64,000 nucleotides of DNA from Methylomonas subterranea (lineage in GTDB: Bacteria > Pseudomonadota > Gammaproteobacteria > Methylococcales > Methylomonadaceae): contig NZ_JANIBJ010000010.1 in NCBI RefSeq assembly GCF_024505185.1, positions 59,081 through 123,080 of the forward strand. Reading direction: 5' to 3'. Of the stretch, positions 9,329 to 18,351 are shown one piece after another (position 1 is the first letter of the stretch; the number at the start of each line of letters is the position of its first letter). Position numbers and translations under genes: made by a program. The notes below the pieces were generated by a model. The model worked only from the letters and a program-made list of their open reading frames with translations, made no database searches and was not told the DNA's origin.

Positions 9329-9743
9329 TTACGATTTAAGAACTATTCCCTCTCCCGCCGGGTTAGGGTGAGGGGAGTTTTAAATTTGTGTCGCTGCCTC
9401 GACAGTTATTTAGAAGTCGGTTCGCGGACCGACGGCCGCGATACTTTTCTTTGCTTGTCCTCGGCAATTGCTCCTGCATTGCCCTACCTCCTGCATCCAT
9501 GCAGTCGAAAGAAAAATATCCAAAAGAAACGACACCCGGATGCCGCTTTTATCCTGCGTTTCGAAGGCTTTGAGCGGGGTTTCCCGAAGGGGCTTCCCAG
9601 CCCCGCGGAAAACGCGATGCATCCCTGCATCGCCCCTACCGGGCTGTTCCGCCCAAACTCTCCGGTGCTCGGCGCGGCATGACGGGGATAAAACCTTCCC
9701 GCAATTCGTGAGAAACCCAATACTAAAATTACGGTTACGAAAT

Positions 9744-9814
9744 GTAGGATGTGCCAAAATTCGGAGGCGCATCAATCGCGAATGATGCGCTTCACCTTGT
9801 TCAGCACATCCTAC
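9744..9814. repeat. Palindromic element with 11-bp perfect ends
   Basis: GTAGGATGTGC at 9744-9754 is perfectly inverted at 9804-9814, and the inside holds a second palindrome around GCGCATCAATCGCGAATGATGCGC split as two arms. A half copy (right end only) lies at 9136-9182. The core is related to the inside of the 117-bp elements at 61.3 and 62.6 kb. Confidence 0.65.
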
Positions 9815-9871
9815 GGCCCTTATTTAATATCCTTTCGATTCAATTGCCTCATTAAATAAACAAGTTAAATT

Positions 9872-10594
9872 TTAATAGTTGATCTTCACATTATAAAGTC
9901 TCAGCATCAAGGAACAAAAAATATCTTTATCTCTTGTTGCATGAATAGTAAGATCCCCATGAATTTCTTTTGTATAATGCGATGAATTTATTGACAAGCC
10001 TATCAATCCTCTCCCGACCTTGTTTAGAATTGATGGGTTTATTGGCACAAGTTCAATAAAGGAATCATGATTATGGATCTTATAATCAGCAAGTGATATT
10101 ACCTTCTTTCCCCTGGTTTCTATTCGACCATCATTGAAGAATTTGCAGTTATCATAAATAAAGTATTTTTCTGATTTCAACACCCTTGCGTATGAATTGA
10201 ATCTCGATACAAAAGATATTCCTGATAAAAAATTTTTTGCTGTCCATATGTCATCTTTTTCTTCAACTAAAATTAACGCTCTCGTTTTTCGTTTTTCTTT
10301 GATAATTTTGCCATCTGTCATGTGTAAGGTTAATTCGGCTTTTGTAGACTCAGACATTGGATGAAGACCAAAATATGTCTTAGTATGCAATTCGTCAAAG
10401 TCTATATGTCTTATTTCGGTATACTTATGCTTTTTACCTTTGTACTCGAAATTATCTAAATTTAGAATGAATGATCCGTAACTAATTGGCCACTCAGCTG
10501 GAGTTACAAGCATATGCATAGGCCAATAGCTACACTGTGAACAAAGCCCTTCGTTTGAAGCGGTATTATTCCCACAAAAATTACAATAAGCCAT
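9872..10594 (-). CDS. Hypothetical protein with N-terminal zinc ribbon, low GC
   Basis: 240 residues. I do not recognise a family. The N-terminus has CNFCGN and CSQC about ten residues apart, a likely Cys4 zinc ribbon. The rest looks soluble, mixed alpha/beta, rich in Lys, Ile, Asn and Tyr, without a signal peptide or membrane segment. Base composition is far more AT-rich than the neighbouring housekeeping genes, and it is flanked on both sides by mobile-element relics, so recent horizontal arrival is likely. An ATG at 10594 with the zinc ribbon right behind it fixes the start. Confidence 0.65.
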   Translation of the reverse strand: MAYCNFCGNNTASNEGLCSQCSYWPMHMLVTPAEWPISYGSFILNLDNFEYKGKKHKYTEIRHIDFDELHTKTYFGLHPMSESTKAELTLHMTDGKIIKEKRKTRALILVEEKDDIWTAKNFLSGISFVSRFNSYARVLKSEKYFIYDNCKFFNDGRIETRGKKVISLADYKIHNHDSFIELVPINPSILNKVGRGLIGLSINSSHYTKEIHGDLTIHATRDKDIFCSLMLRLYNVKINY

Positions 10595-10648
10595 GATTTG
10601 TCCTTATATAAATAATTGAAAACTTGATTAATAATCAATTTTCTGTGT

Positions 10649-10886
10649 ATGGTGGGCACCTGTCTTTACCCTGAATCCGTGTTTGAATTTAGATAATTCG
10701 CTGTATACATATGACAAATAAGGTAAAATATAGTTTTCCCATATTCACCCATTTTGATTATGGCACGATTTAAGCTTAAAGAATCCAAGAAGGAACTCAC
10801 GTCCTATGCAGGGCTGTCGTTAATCGGCCAATGCCTGGAAGTCGTCAATGTCGAAGCGATAGTGGACGGACGAATTCCGGTTTCGC
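10649..10886 (+). pseudogene. 5' stump of an IS1380-family transposase
   Basis: An ATG at 10760 opens a frame whose first residues (MARFKLKESKKELTSYAGLS, then LIGQCLEVVNVEAIVDGRIP) match the N-terminus of IS1380-family transposases, which begin with a conserved ELTS-x-AGL segment. After 42 residues it runs into the RAYT unit at 10887 and stops. The upstream CCTGTCTTTACCCTG (about 10659) would be the IS left end. The rest of the IS is absent, so the RAYT unit either inserted here or marks a deletion end. Confidence 0.6.
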
Positions 10887-11590
10887 TAGGGCCGTAGGGC
10901 GGATAAGCGTAGCGTCATCCGCCGATAAAACCATCAATTATCCGGTTCACCCACTTCCAACAATGGCAAGTCCAACCCCGCCCAATTTAACGGATAAATA
11001 TCCATCTTGACCAAGCGATGAAAACTTGAATATGGCCAATCCTTAACTGTGACTGCCCAACCATGCTTGACCGGGTTGTAATGGATGTAATCCATATGTG
11101 CCGCATAGTCGGCATCATCGATAATGGTATGTTCCCAAAATCGACGTTGCCATATTCCGCGCTCGTGGCGTTTTATTCGGATTGCTGAACGATATTCGGT
11201 TTTAGGTATCGCTTTCGAGAAGGCTTTTTTTATCGCTCGCCATCGGTTGGAATATTGATCGTCGCCGGCCGGTAATGTCCAAATCGCATGCATATGATCA
11301 GGCAAAACCACCCAGGCATCGATATGAAATGGCTGCTTTTCCCGGATCACTCGCACCGCTTCCCGTAACTCTGCAATATGCTCGATCAACAGCGACGATT
11401 TCCGTTCGAGCAAGTTAACGGTGAAAAAATAGGTGCCGCCAGGAATACGATTGCGTCGATAGTTTGGCATGAAAAGAGTTTAATTGATTTGGCGGATGAC
11501 GCTACGCTTATCCTCCCTACAGCCAATTTGAAATGTTGAACAAACTGCCGGGATTAATGGGTTCTTGTAAGGGCTAAACCAGTCATTCAC
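10887..11590 (-). mobile_element. RAYT/REP unit, copy 1 (704 bp)
   Basis: These 704 bases recur almost unchanged, inverted, at 48090-48793. Each end carries a REP-like palindrome: GTAGGGCGGATAAGCG next to AGCGTCATCCGCC. The unit contains one transposase gene (10934-11470). Similarity stops abruptly at TAGGGCC on one side and CATTCAC on the other, where the flanks of the two copies share nothing, so these are the borders of the mobilised or copied segment. Confidence 0.8.
10934..11470 (-). CDS. REP-associated tyrosine transposase (Y1/HUH family)
   Basis: 178 residues, full length for the family. The HUH-type single-strand DNA transposase signature is PDHMHAIW (the His-hydrophobe-His pair) near residue 57, and the candidate catalytic tyrosine lies in MDYIHYNPVKHG near residue 128. 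The protein opens with YRRNRIPGGTYFFTVNL, the usual RAYT start. Such domesticated transposases are linked to spread of REP palindromes, and REP-like palindromes flank this gene. It differs from the copy at 48.2 kb by only two residues that I can see (Ala/Val near 124 and Asp/Glu at the penultimate position). Confidence 0.92.
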   Translation of the reverse strand: MPNYRRNRIPGGTYFFTVNLLERKSSLLIEHIAELREAVRVIREKQPFHIDAWVVLPDHMHAIWTLPAGDDQYSNRWRAIKKAFSKAIPKTEYRSAIRIKRHERGIWQRRFWEHTIIDDADYAAHMDYIHYNPVKHGWAVTVKDWPYSSFHRLVKMDIYPLNWAGLDLPLLEVGEPDN

Positions 11591-11740
11591 TAGTAATATG
11601 GGTCTGCCTGCTCATGGTCGTTCTTACCAGTCAGCGTAGCCCATTGGAATGTAATGAAATCCGGGGAATGAAGCTATAAAATCCTGATTGTGTTTCGCAT
11701 TGGGCGAAGGTTTTCGGAAGGGGAATTCCGCCTCAAGGGA

Positions 11741-11772
11741 AACTAAAGGCCTACCGGAAAAAGCGGGTAGGC
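11741..11772 (-). terminator. Rho-independent terminator after ubiB
   Basis: Immediately after the ubiB stop, on the minus strand, GCCTACC and GGTAGGC form a 7-bp stem around a 10-base loop followed by CTTTAGTTT. The T-run is broken, so it is a moderate terminator. Confidence 0.6.
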
Positions 11773-11773
11773 T

Positions 11774-13351
11774 TTAACCGAGAAAACCCGCCAACAACGG
11801 CGATTGCAGCAGAATTGCTCCCGCCACCGCCAACGCGCCGGTTAAAATCGCCCACAGCGTGCGGTTATTATTGCGGTTTAACTGTTTACGCAGTTGCATC
11901 ATTTCCTGGTTATGCTGCTGAATCTGTTGCTGCATCTGGGCGTTGCTTTGCAGAGCCTGAAAGATCAGGGCCGGAAATTCCGGCAGTTGCTCGGTCATTT
12001 CCGGCAATTTGGACAGCAATTCCTTGATTTTGGCTGCCGGGCCCAACCGTTGTTTAAACCAGTTTTCCAGAAACGGTTTGGCGGTTTGCCATAAATCCAG
12101 CTCTGGATATAGCTGGCGGCCCAAACCTTCGATATTCAGCAAGGTTTTTTGCAGCAGAACCAGTTGAGGCTGCACCACCATATCGAAACGGCGGGCGGTC
12201 TGGAACAATCTCAACAACAGCAAACCGAAGGAAATGTCTTTCAAGGGTTTTTCGAAAATCGGCTCGCAGACGCTACGGATCGCCGCCTCGAATTCTTCCA
12301 CCCGGGTGGTCGGCGGCACCCAGCCGGATTCGATGTGCATTTGGGCGACGCGGCGGTAATCGTGGTTGAAAAACGCCAAAAAATTTTCCGCCAGATAACG
12401 CTGATCGGAATCGGACAGGCTGCCGACGATGCCGAAATCCACCGCCAGATATTTGTCCGGCAATTGCACGAAAATATTGCCGGGATGCATGTCGGCATGG
12501 AAAAAGTTATCCCGGAACACCTGAGTAAAAAAGATTTCCACCCCGCGCTCGGCCAGCTTTTTGAAATCGGCGTTACCATTGCGTAAGGCCTGAATGTCGC
12601 CGACCGGAATGCCGTAGATGCGCTCCATCACCAGTACCTTGCGGCGGGTCAGCGGCCAATGGATTTCCGGAATGTAGAGCGATTCGGACTTTTTGAAATT
12701 ATTGCGTATCGCGCTGGCATTGGCCGCCTCGCGCAGCAAATCCAGCTCGTCCAGTATGGTTTTTTCGAATTCGGCCACCACTTCGGTGGCCCTCAGGCGG
12801 CGGGCGTCGCTCCAGAAACGCTCGGCCAGCTTGGCCAGCTCATACAACAGGCCGACGTCGGAATAAATCTTGTCTTCGATATCCGGCCGCAAGACCTTGA
12901 CAATGACTTGTTCGCCGGTTTTTAGGCGGGCGGTATGCACTTGCGCTACCGACGCCGAGGCTAGGGGCCGAGGGTCGAATTCGTCGAAAGCCGCTTCGAT
13001 GGACTGGCCCAATTGTTCTTCTATGATACCGCGCGCGGTTTCGGCGGAAAACGGCGGCACCCTGTCCTGTAATTTGACCAGTTCTTCGGCAATGTCCTCG
13101 GGCAGCAAGTCCTTGCGGGTGGACAGGGTTTGGCCGAATTTGACGTAAATCGGCCCCAAGTCTTCCAGGGTACGGCGTATCCTGACGCCACGCGATTCCT
13201 TGGGTTTGCGAAACCAAAACGTTGGCGACAGATAAGCCAGATAACGGATAGGCCGCAGCAAATGGGTTTTTAGAACGATCTCATCCAGGCCGTGAGCCAT
13301 CATGACCCAATTGATATGGATCAGGCGCATGAGAATTTTGGGGCGTATCAC
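11774..13351 (-). CDS. ubiB: Ubiquinone biosynthesis atypical kinase UbiB
   Basis: 525 residues. UbiB is an ADCK/COQ8-like atypical kinase-fold ATPase needed for ubiquinone synthesis. Visible: the invariant KxGQ motif ([11 protein letters not shown], residues about 70-80), the Ala-rich loop [11 protein letters not shown] replacing the usual P-loop, the ExD catalytic pair region, HADMHPGNI and VDFGIVG (the DFG equivalent) near 285-310. Two transmembrane helices at the C-terminus ([20 protein letters not shown]) anchor it in the inner membrane. It is the last gene of the ubiE-uma2-ubiJ-ubiB run, followed by a terminator. Confidence 0.96.
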   Translation of the reverse strand: MIRPKILMRLIHINWVMMAHGLDEIVLKTHLLRPIRYLAYLSPTFWFRKPKESRGVRIRRTLEDLGPIYVKFGQTLSTRKDLLPEDIAEELVKLQDRVPPFSAETARGIIEEQLGQSIEAAFDEFDPRPLASASVAQVHTARLKTGEQVIVKVLRPDIEDKIYSDVGLLYELAKLAERFWSDARRLRATEVVAEFEKTILDELDLLREAANASAIRNNFKKSESLYIPEIHWPLTRRKVLVMERIYGIPVGDIQALRNGNADFKKLAERGVEIFFTQVFRDNFFHADMHPGNIFVQLPDKYLAVDFGIVGSLSDSDQRYLAENFLAFFNHDYRRVAQMHIESGWVPPTTRVEEFEAAIRSVCEPIFEKPLKDISFGLLLLRLFQTARRFDMVVQPQLVLLQKTLLNIEGLGRQLYPELDLWQTAKPFLENWFKQRLGPAAKIKELLSKLPEMTEQLPEFPALIFQALQSNAQMQQQIQQHNQEMMQLRKQLNRNNNRTLWAILTGALAVAGAILLQSPLLAGFLG

Positions 13352-13368
13352 AACAAAAGTCCTTGTGT

Positions 13369-14013
13369 TTAATGAGGCTGGTCGGCTTTATGCAGCGCGG
13401 CCGCCAGGCGCTCGACCCTGGCATTCAGCCGGTCGGCATCGCCGCGCAGGGCGTCTACCCGTTGAAAAACCAGCTCGGCCTCGGCCTTGGCGGGCAGATC
13501 GCGGGTTTCTTCCTGCAGGAATTCTTCCAGATTCAAACGGAAACTACTCAAGCCATGCCGGGTCCAGTCGCGGCTGCCGCGCAGCCAAGCGCTCAAACGT
13601 CGGGCAAAACCGTCGCCGGTGTAACGGGCCAGTTTGGCTTCCGGATCGATATCCAGTTTTTCGAACAATCGTTGCAGCTTTTGCGCCAGCTGGGTGTCGC
13701 CTTCCATACGCACATCACCCTTGAACAAGGCACGCATCGGAGTGGCGCTCAAGCCCATCAGACCCAGGGCCGACAGCGAACCGCTCAAGCGGGCATCCGC
13801 CTCGCCGGCGTAATTTTCCAGGATCTGCATACGATCGTGGGTGGGACACAAATACAGGGTTTCGTTAAACGGGGTAATATGAACGGCGATGACTTTGCCG
13901 GCCATGGGCGCCAAGTACTGCTCGATATGCTCGTCGAGGCTCAGATAGCTGTTCAGCGCAGTTTCCAGGGCGCCGATAAACAGCGGTTTGATATACATTA
14001 AATTGCCGGTCAT
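13369..14013 (-). CDS. ubiJ: Ubiquinone biosynthesis accessory factor UbiJ
   Basis: 214 residues, with an SCP2/sterol-carrier-like lipid-binding domain in the first 110 residues ([20 protein letters not shown] and the [19 protein letters not shown] block) and a helical coiled-coil C-terminus. UbiJ, with UbiK, supports the soluble Ubi hydroxylase/methylase complex. The ATG at 14013 shares one base with the TGA of the Uma2 gene (TGATG), and ubiB starts 17 bases after its stop, as usual for the ubiEJB cluster. Confidence 0.9.
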   Translation of the reverse strand: MTGNLMYIKPLFIGALETALNSYLSLDEHIEQYLAPMAGKVIAVHITPFNETLYLCPTHDRMQILENYAGEADARLSGSLSALGLMGLSATPMRALFKGDVRMEGDTQLAQKLQRLFEKLDIDPEAKLARYTGDGFARRLSAWLRGSRDWTRHGLSSFRLNLEEFLQEETRDLPAKAEAELVFQRVDALRGDADRLNARVERLAAALHKADQPH

Positions 14014-14606
14014 CAGCCTGCCTGTTGCGCGAGTTGTTGCAGATAATCCCGCATGTCTTCGTTGTCGACCCGGTGGTACAGGTCGGTAACATTAACGGTC
14101 AAATCTATCGATTCCAGGTTAAAGCTATCGCCGAGAAAATAATGCTCGGCAAACCAATTTTGCGATCGGCGAAATAGTTCGACTTCGACATGGTCCTGTT
14201 CGATCAGCACATATTCCAACAGGCTGGGCAAGGTTTTGTAAGCCGCCAGTTTGGTGGTTTTGTCCATACGGCGCGTGGTTTTGGACAACACTTCGACGAT
14301 CAGTGTCGGTTTGTCGATGTAATACTCGTCACCATTGGCATCATCGCAAACCACGACCAAATCGGGATAAAAAAAACAGCTTTCGGCCTTGACCTTTAAA
14401 TCGTTAGCGAACGGCTCGCACGGATGATTAGCCAGATACCGATTCAACGCCGCATGCAGATTTCCGACCAAGCGCTGGTGATTGCGACTAGCCCCGGCCA
14501 TAGCAAACACTTCGCCATCGATATACTCGTGTTTGGTTTCGGCCAGCATCTCGCCGCTAAGATACTCGGTTTCGCCGATAAAATTCTCTGCCCGTTTTAA
14601 CGACAT
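14013..14606 (-). CDS. Uma2-family (DUF820) PD-(D/E)XK nuclease-like protein
   Basis: 197 residues, full length for Uma2. This family has a restriction-endonuclease fold of unknown target and is expanded in cyanobacteria, with scattered copies elsewhere. Visible active-site elements: EYIDGEVFAM (Glu), FYPDLVVVCDD (Asp) and LIVEVLSKTTRRMD (E-x-V). The gene is inserted between ubiE and ubiJ, which are normally adjacent, and its stop overlaps the ubiJ start by one base, so it is translated with the ubiquinone genes. Its function here is unknown; the position looks like acquisition of an accessory gene by an essential operon. Confidence 0.88.
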   Translation of the reverse strand: MSLKRAENFIGETEYLSGEMLAETKHEYIDGEVFAMAGASRNHQRLVGNLHAALNRYLANHPCEPFANDLKVKAESCFFYPDLVVVCDDANGDEYYIDKPTLIVEVLSKTTRRMDKTTKLAAYKTLPSLLEYVLIEQDHVEVELFRRSQNWFAEHYFLGDSFNLESIDLTVNVTDLYHRVDNEDMRDYLQQLAQQAG

Positions 14607-14634
14607 AAAACCTCCTAAGCGTGTGGCGGCGGCC

Positions 14635-15393
14635 TTAAAACTTATAACCCCTATGCACCGCCACGATACCCTGCGTCATGTTGAAATACTCGCAACGTTC
14701 CAGACCGGCCTCTTCCATCATGCGTTTCAATTCATCCTGCTTGGGATGCATGCGGATGGATTCGGCCAAATAGCGGTAGCTGTCTTCGTCCTTGGCGACG
14801 ATGGCGCCGATTTTCGGCAGCAGATTAAAGGAGTAAAAATCGTAGACTTTTTCGGTGACCGGATCGATGGGGTGGGAAAACTCCAGCACGATCACCCGGC
14901 CGCCCGGTTTCAATACTCGGTACATGGAGCGTAGCGCCGCATCCTTGTCTGTGACGTTGCGCAAGCCGAAACCTATGCAGACGCAATCGAAGGTATTGTC
15001 GGCGAACGGCAGGCATTCGGCGTTGACTTGCGCATACTCGATATTGCCGGCCAGTCCGCGGTTGATCAGGCGGTCGCGCCCGGTGCGCAGCATGGCGGCG
15101 TTGATGTCGGCCAATACCACCCGGCCTGTTTTGCCCACCCGCTTCTCGAACAGGGTGGTCAAATCGCCGGTACCGCCGGCCAGATCCAGCACCTGGTCGC
15201 CCTCGCGCACATTGGCCAATTGCACCGCCACCCGTTTCCAGATCCGATGTATGCCCAGCGACATCAAGTCGTTCATCACATCGTACTGGCTGGCTACCGA
15301 ATCGAACACGCCGCGCACCAGCGCAACCTTGTCCTGTTTGGGAACTTGCTTGAAACCGAAGTGGGTAGTGTTGTCGTTTGTCATATTGGCCAT
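14635..15393 (-). CDS. ubiE: Ubiquinone/menaquinone C-methyltransferase UbiE
   Basis: 252 residues from ATG at 15393, which overlaps the preceding stop by one base (TAATG); ATG at 15384 is an alternative. It methylates the benzoquinol ring using S-adenosylmethionine. Seen: motif [13 protein letters not shown], post-[10 protein letters not shown], the family signature [17 protein letters not shown], and the motif [17 protein letters not shown]. The C-terminal [15 protein letters not shown] is typical. It follows DUF971 as in most gammaproteobacteria. Confidence 0.96.
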   Translation of the reverse strand: MANMTNDNTTHFGFKQVPKQDKVALVRGVFDSVASQYDVMNDLMSLGIHRIWKRVAVQLANVREGDQVLDLAGGTGDLTTLFEKRVGKTGRVVLADINAAMLRTGRDRLINRGLAGNIEYAQVNAECLPFADNTFDCVCIGFGLRNVTDKDAALRSMYRVLKPGGRVIVLEFSHPIDPVTEKVYDFYSFNLLPKIGAIVAKDEDSYRYLAESIRMHPKQDELKRMMEEAGLERCEYFNMTQGIVAVHRGYKF

Positions 15394-15782
15394 TAATTTT
15401 TTAGGGGCGACTTGCGGCTGATGCCGGCCGCGCTGAGTTGTTCCAGATAATTCGACCACAGCAGCGGAAATTCGGAACCTAGTTTATACAGCAAATCCCA
15501 GGAATAAATTCCGCTGTCGTGTCCGTCGCTAAAGGTCAAGGCAATGGCGTAATTGCCGACCGGACGGACATCGGTGATAGTGACATCCTGCTTGCCGATT
15601 TGCAGGGTTTCCTGGCCCGGGCCATGGCCGACGGCTTCGGCGGATTGGGTATACACCCGCAGGTATTCGCTGGGCATCTCGAAAATGCTGCCGTCGTCGA
15701 AATGGATTTCCAGGATCGCCGACAGCTTGTGCAGCTTGATTTCGGTCGGCGAGCAGTGGCAAGGGGTGATTTTCAGGCGCAT
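15393..15782 (-). CDS. DUF971 (gamma-butyrobetaine hydroxylase N-terminal-like) protein
   Basis: 129 residues. The domain resembles the small N-terminal domain of gamma-butyrobetaine hydroxylase. Seen: [20 protein letters not shown], the stretch [19 protein letters not shown], and [20 protein letters not shown]. The function of the stand-alone form is not established. It is very commonly found between hslU and ubiE in gammaproteobacteria, as here, separated from hslU by 3 bases and overlapping ubiE by one. Confidence 0.85.
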   Translation of the reverse strand: MRLKITPCHCSPTEIKLHKLSAILEIHFDDGSIFEMPSEYLRVYTQSAEAVGHGPGQETLQIGKQDVTITDVRPVGNYAIALTFSDGHDSGIYSWDLLYKLGSEFPLLWSNYLEQLSAAGISRKSPLKN

Positions 15783-15785
15783 GGT

Positions 15786-17105
15786 TTACAGAATGTAGCG
15801 GCTCAAATCTTCATCGGCGGCCAGCTCCCGCAGATGCGCGTCCACATAGGCGGCATCGATACGAACGGTTTTTTCCGGCATATCCGGCGCATCGAAGGAA
15901 ATTTCTTCCAGCAGTTTTTCCAAAATGGTATGCAAACGGCGCGCGCCGATATTTTCCACGCTTTCATTCACCTGCCAACCCAGTTCGGCTATGCGTTGGA
16001 TACCGTCGGCGGTGAAACTGACGTCCACGCCTTCGGTGGCCAACAAGGCTTGATATTGCTCGGTCAGGGAGGCATCCGGCTCGGTCAGGATACGCACGAA
16101 ATCCTCCGCGCTCAAGGCGCTGAGTTCTACCCGGATCGGAAACCGGCCTTGCAGTTCGGGAATCAGATCCGACGGCTTGGTCAAATGGAAGGCGCCGGAA
16201 GCGATAAACAGAATATGGTCGGTTTTGATCATGCCGTATTTGGTGGTGACGGTGCTGCCTTCCACCAGCGGCAGCAAATCGCGCTGCACGCCTTCGCGCG
16301 ACACTTCGCCGCCGCCCATTTCCGCCCGCTTGCAGATCTTGTCGATTTCATCCAGGAACACGATGCCGTGCTGTTCGACGGCTTCCAGCGCGGTTTGCTT
16401 GATATCGTCTTCATTCACCAGCTTGGCCGCTTCCTCTTCCTGCAGCAGCTTGATGGCGTCCTTGATTTTCAATTTGCGTTCCTTTGTGCGGCCGCTATGC
16501 AGATTCTGAAACATGCCCTGCAACTGGCTGGTCATTTCTTCCATGCCCGGCGGCGCCATGATTTCCACACCCACCGCGGGTGCCGCCACGTCAATCTGAA
16601 TTTCCTTGTCGTCCAATTGGCCTTCGCGCAATTTTTTACGCATTTTTTGCCGGGTGGATTCCTCGGATTCGGATAGCATGCCCCCCTCCGCTCTGGGCAA
16701 CAAAATATCCAGCACTTTTTCCTCGGCCGCATCGGCGGCGCGGTTTTGCACCTTTTCCATCGCCGACAGACGGGTCATTTTTACCGCCGTGTCCACCAGA
16801 TCGCGAATGATGGACTCCACATCGCGGCCGACGTAACCGACTTCGGTGAATTTGGTGGCTTCGATCTTGATGAAAGGCGCATTGGCCAAGCGGGCCAAAC
16901 GGCGGGCGATTTCGGTTTTACCGACGCCGGTGGGGCCTATCATAAGTATGTTTTTCGGGGTGATTTCCTCGCGCAGTTCCGGCGCGACCTGGCTACGGCG
17001 CCAGCGGTTGCGCAACGCAATGGCCACCGAACGCTTGGCGTCGGCTTGGCCGATAATGTGTTTGTCCAGTTCGCTGACGATTTCTCTTGGGGTCATTTGA
17101 CTCAT
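15786..17105 (-). CDS. hslU: ATP-dependent protease ATPase subunit HslU
   Basis: 439 residues from ATG at 17105 ([14 protein letters not shown]), 4 bases after the hslV stop. AAA+ unfoldase that feeds substrates to HslV. Visible: Walker [16 protein letters not shown] near residue 58, the pore loop GYVGRDVES, the I-domain (about 110-230), Walker [11 protein letters not shown], sensor residues in the following block, and the C-terminal ...DEDLSRYIL tail that docks into HslV. A longer frame upstream lies inside hslV and is not used. Confidence 0.97.
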   Translation of the reverse strand: MSQMTPREIVSELDKHIIGQADAKRSVAIALRNRWRRSQVAPELREEITPKNILMIGPTGVGKTEIARRLARLANAPFIKIEATKFTEVGYVGRDVESIIRDLVDTAVKMTRLSAMEKVQNRAADAAEEKVLDILLPRAEGGMLSESEESTRQKMRKKLREGQLDDKEIQIDVAAPAVGVEIMAPPGMEEMTSQLQGMFQNLHSGRTKERKLKIKDAIKLLQEEEAAKLVNEDDIKQTALEAVEQHGIVFLDEIDKICKRAEMGGGEVSREGVQRDLLPLVEGSTVTTKYGMIKTDHILFIASGAFHLTKPSDLIPELQGRFPIRVELSALSAEDFVRILTEPDASLTEQYQALLATEGVDVSFTADGIQRIAELGWQVNESVENIGARRLHTILEKLLEEISFDAPDMPEKTVRIDAAYVDAHLRELAADEDLSRYIL

Positions 17106-17109
17106 GGGC

Positions 17110-17676
17110 TTATTCGTTCTCCGACGCTTGCGGCGCGGCATCCAGTTCTTCGATGCGCAGATTATGATTGGTGTAAATACAGATATCGGCGGCAATATTC
17201 AGGGATTTTTCCACGATTTCGCGCGCGCTCAAGTCGGTATTTTCCAGCAAGGCACGGGCGGCGCTTTGCGCAAACGCACCGCCGGAACCGATGGCCATGA
17301 AATCGTGCTCGGGCTCGATGACGTCGCCGTTGCCTGAAATGGTCAGCAAGGCCTTGCCGTCGGCTATGATCAGCAAGGCTTCCAGTTTGCGCAAGGCCCG
17401 GTCAGTGCGCCAGTCCTTGGCCATTTCCACGGCGGCGCGGGTCAGGTTGCCGCGATGTTTTTCCAGTTTACCTTCAAAATGTTCAAACAAGGTGAAGGCA
17501 TCGGCGGTGGCGCCGGCAAAACCGGCAATCACCTTGTCGTGATACAAGCGCCTAACCTTGCGGGCATTGCCCTTCATGACGGTATTTCCCAAAGTGACCT
17601 GCCCGTCGCCGCCGATTACGACCTTATCGCCGCGCCTTACGGCCAGGATAGTGGTGCCTCTCAGTTCTATACTCAT
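17110..17676 (-). CDS. hslV: ATP-dependent protease peptidase subunit HslV
   Basis: 188 residues from ATG at 17676 (an ATG 9 bases upstream is possible). N-terminal-nucleophile threonine peptidase of the HslVU complex. The catalytic Thr lies in [19 protein letters not shown]; because six residues precede it, the N-terminal propeptide MSIELRG must be removed to expose Thr, whereas in Escherichia only Met precedes it. Further family blocks are [35 protein letters not shown] and [10 protein letters not shown]. First gene of the minus-strand run. Confidence 0.96.
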   Translation of the reverse strand: MSIELRGTTILAVRRGDKVVIGGDGQVTLGNTVMKGNARKVRRLYHDKVIAGFAGATADAFTLFEHFEGKLEKHRGNLTRAAVEMAKDWRTDRALRKLEALLIIADGKALLTISGNGDVIEPEHDFMAIGSGGAFAQSAARALLENTDLSAREIVEKSLNIAADICIYTNHNLRIEELDAAPQASENE

Positions 17677-17851
17677 GTGTTCCAACTGCTACCAGGAAAA
17701 GCCGGGGATTTTACATGGTCTGACTGGCGATGGGCCAGAAGTTTAAAGTGCCCACACCGCTTATCCGGTTGTTTAATGATTGAATTGTGCGAAAAAACTG
17801 ATTAAAGTTGGATTGGAAAAACATAATAAAAACAACATCAAGAGGCCCACT

Positions 17852-18319
17852 ATGAAATCGTCCACATCCTGGAAATGCGCCATCCTGCTAACCGGCTTGG
17901 CCTTTGCCCCCCTGGTTTCGGCAGTCACTCCCGCCGAGGAAACGGAAAAGAAATGCGTCAAACCCAAATTCAGGGACTTTTCTCCCGCTCCCAATGTGGA
18001 AGTCAAACCGGAGTCGGACATTTCCTTTCACATCAACCGCAACGCCGATCCCTTGCACGTCAGCGCCAGCGCCAAAAAAATTCCGCTGAAGGTTGTCGTC
18101 AACGACAAGAAGACTTTTTATTACGTCACCGCCAAATTGCCGACGGAACTCAGAGACGGATTTGCCCGCATTCACATAGAGGCCAAAGCGGCCGAAGGCG
18201 ACTGCCTGGGCCAGGACGGCTGGCTGATTAAAGTCTCGGAACAAGCGGGCGCCGCAAGCGAAACAAAAACCGAAACAGCGCAGAAGCAATCCGCCCCCAC
18301 TACCGAAGACGGCAAATGA
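17852..18319 (+). CDS. Exported hypothetical protein
   Basis: 155 residues from ATG at 17852, chosen because AGAGG precedes it and a signal peptide follows directly (KCAILLTGLAFAPLVSA). The mature part is a small beta-rich domain with two cysteines (KKCVKP, GDCLGQ) that could pair in the periplasm, and a low-complexity Ala/Thr/Glu/Lys tail. I do not recognise a family. It stands alone, divergent from hslV and convergent with the PEP-CTERM gene. Confidence 0.7.
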   Translation: MKSSTSWKCAILLTGLAFAPLVSAVTPAEETEKKCVKPKFRDFSPAPNVEVKPESDISFHINRNADPLHVSASAKKIPLKVVVNDKKTFYYVTAKLPTELRDGFARIHIEAKAAEGDCLGQDGWLIKVSEQAGAASETKTETAQKQSAPTTEDGK

Positions 18320-18351
18320 CCCATCAAGCCGTCCGGCATTAGAAACTCAGA

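Larger units (their letters stand above)
8820..9871. other. Gene-poor interval with transposase and palindromic repeat relics
   Basis: No intact gene is supported in these 1052 bases. The interval holds a half palindromic element (9136-9182), an IS66-like transposase tail (9188-9328), a GC-rich stretch similar to the CCCTCTCCC repeats seen elsewhere (9348-9377), and a full palindromic element (9744-9814). Frames at 9368-9682 on both strands overlap each other and lack family features. Confidence 0.5.

Noticed and set aside
15519..16676. 385-residue open frame on the plus strand
   Set aside because: Antisense to hslU and DUF971; repetitive His/Phe/Gly content typical of a shadow frame.
17686..17780. 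Possible heat-shock sigma-32 promoter upstream of hslV
   Set aside because: CTTTAAA and CCCATC occur but are only about 7 bases apart, too close for a sigma-32 promoter.
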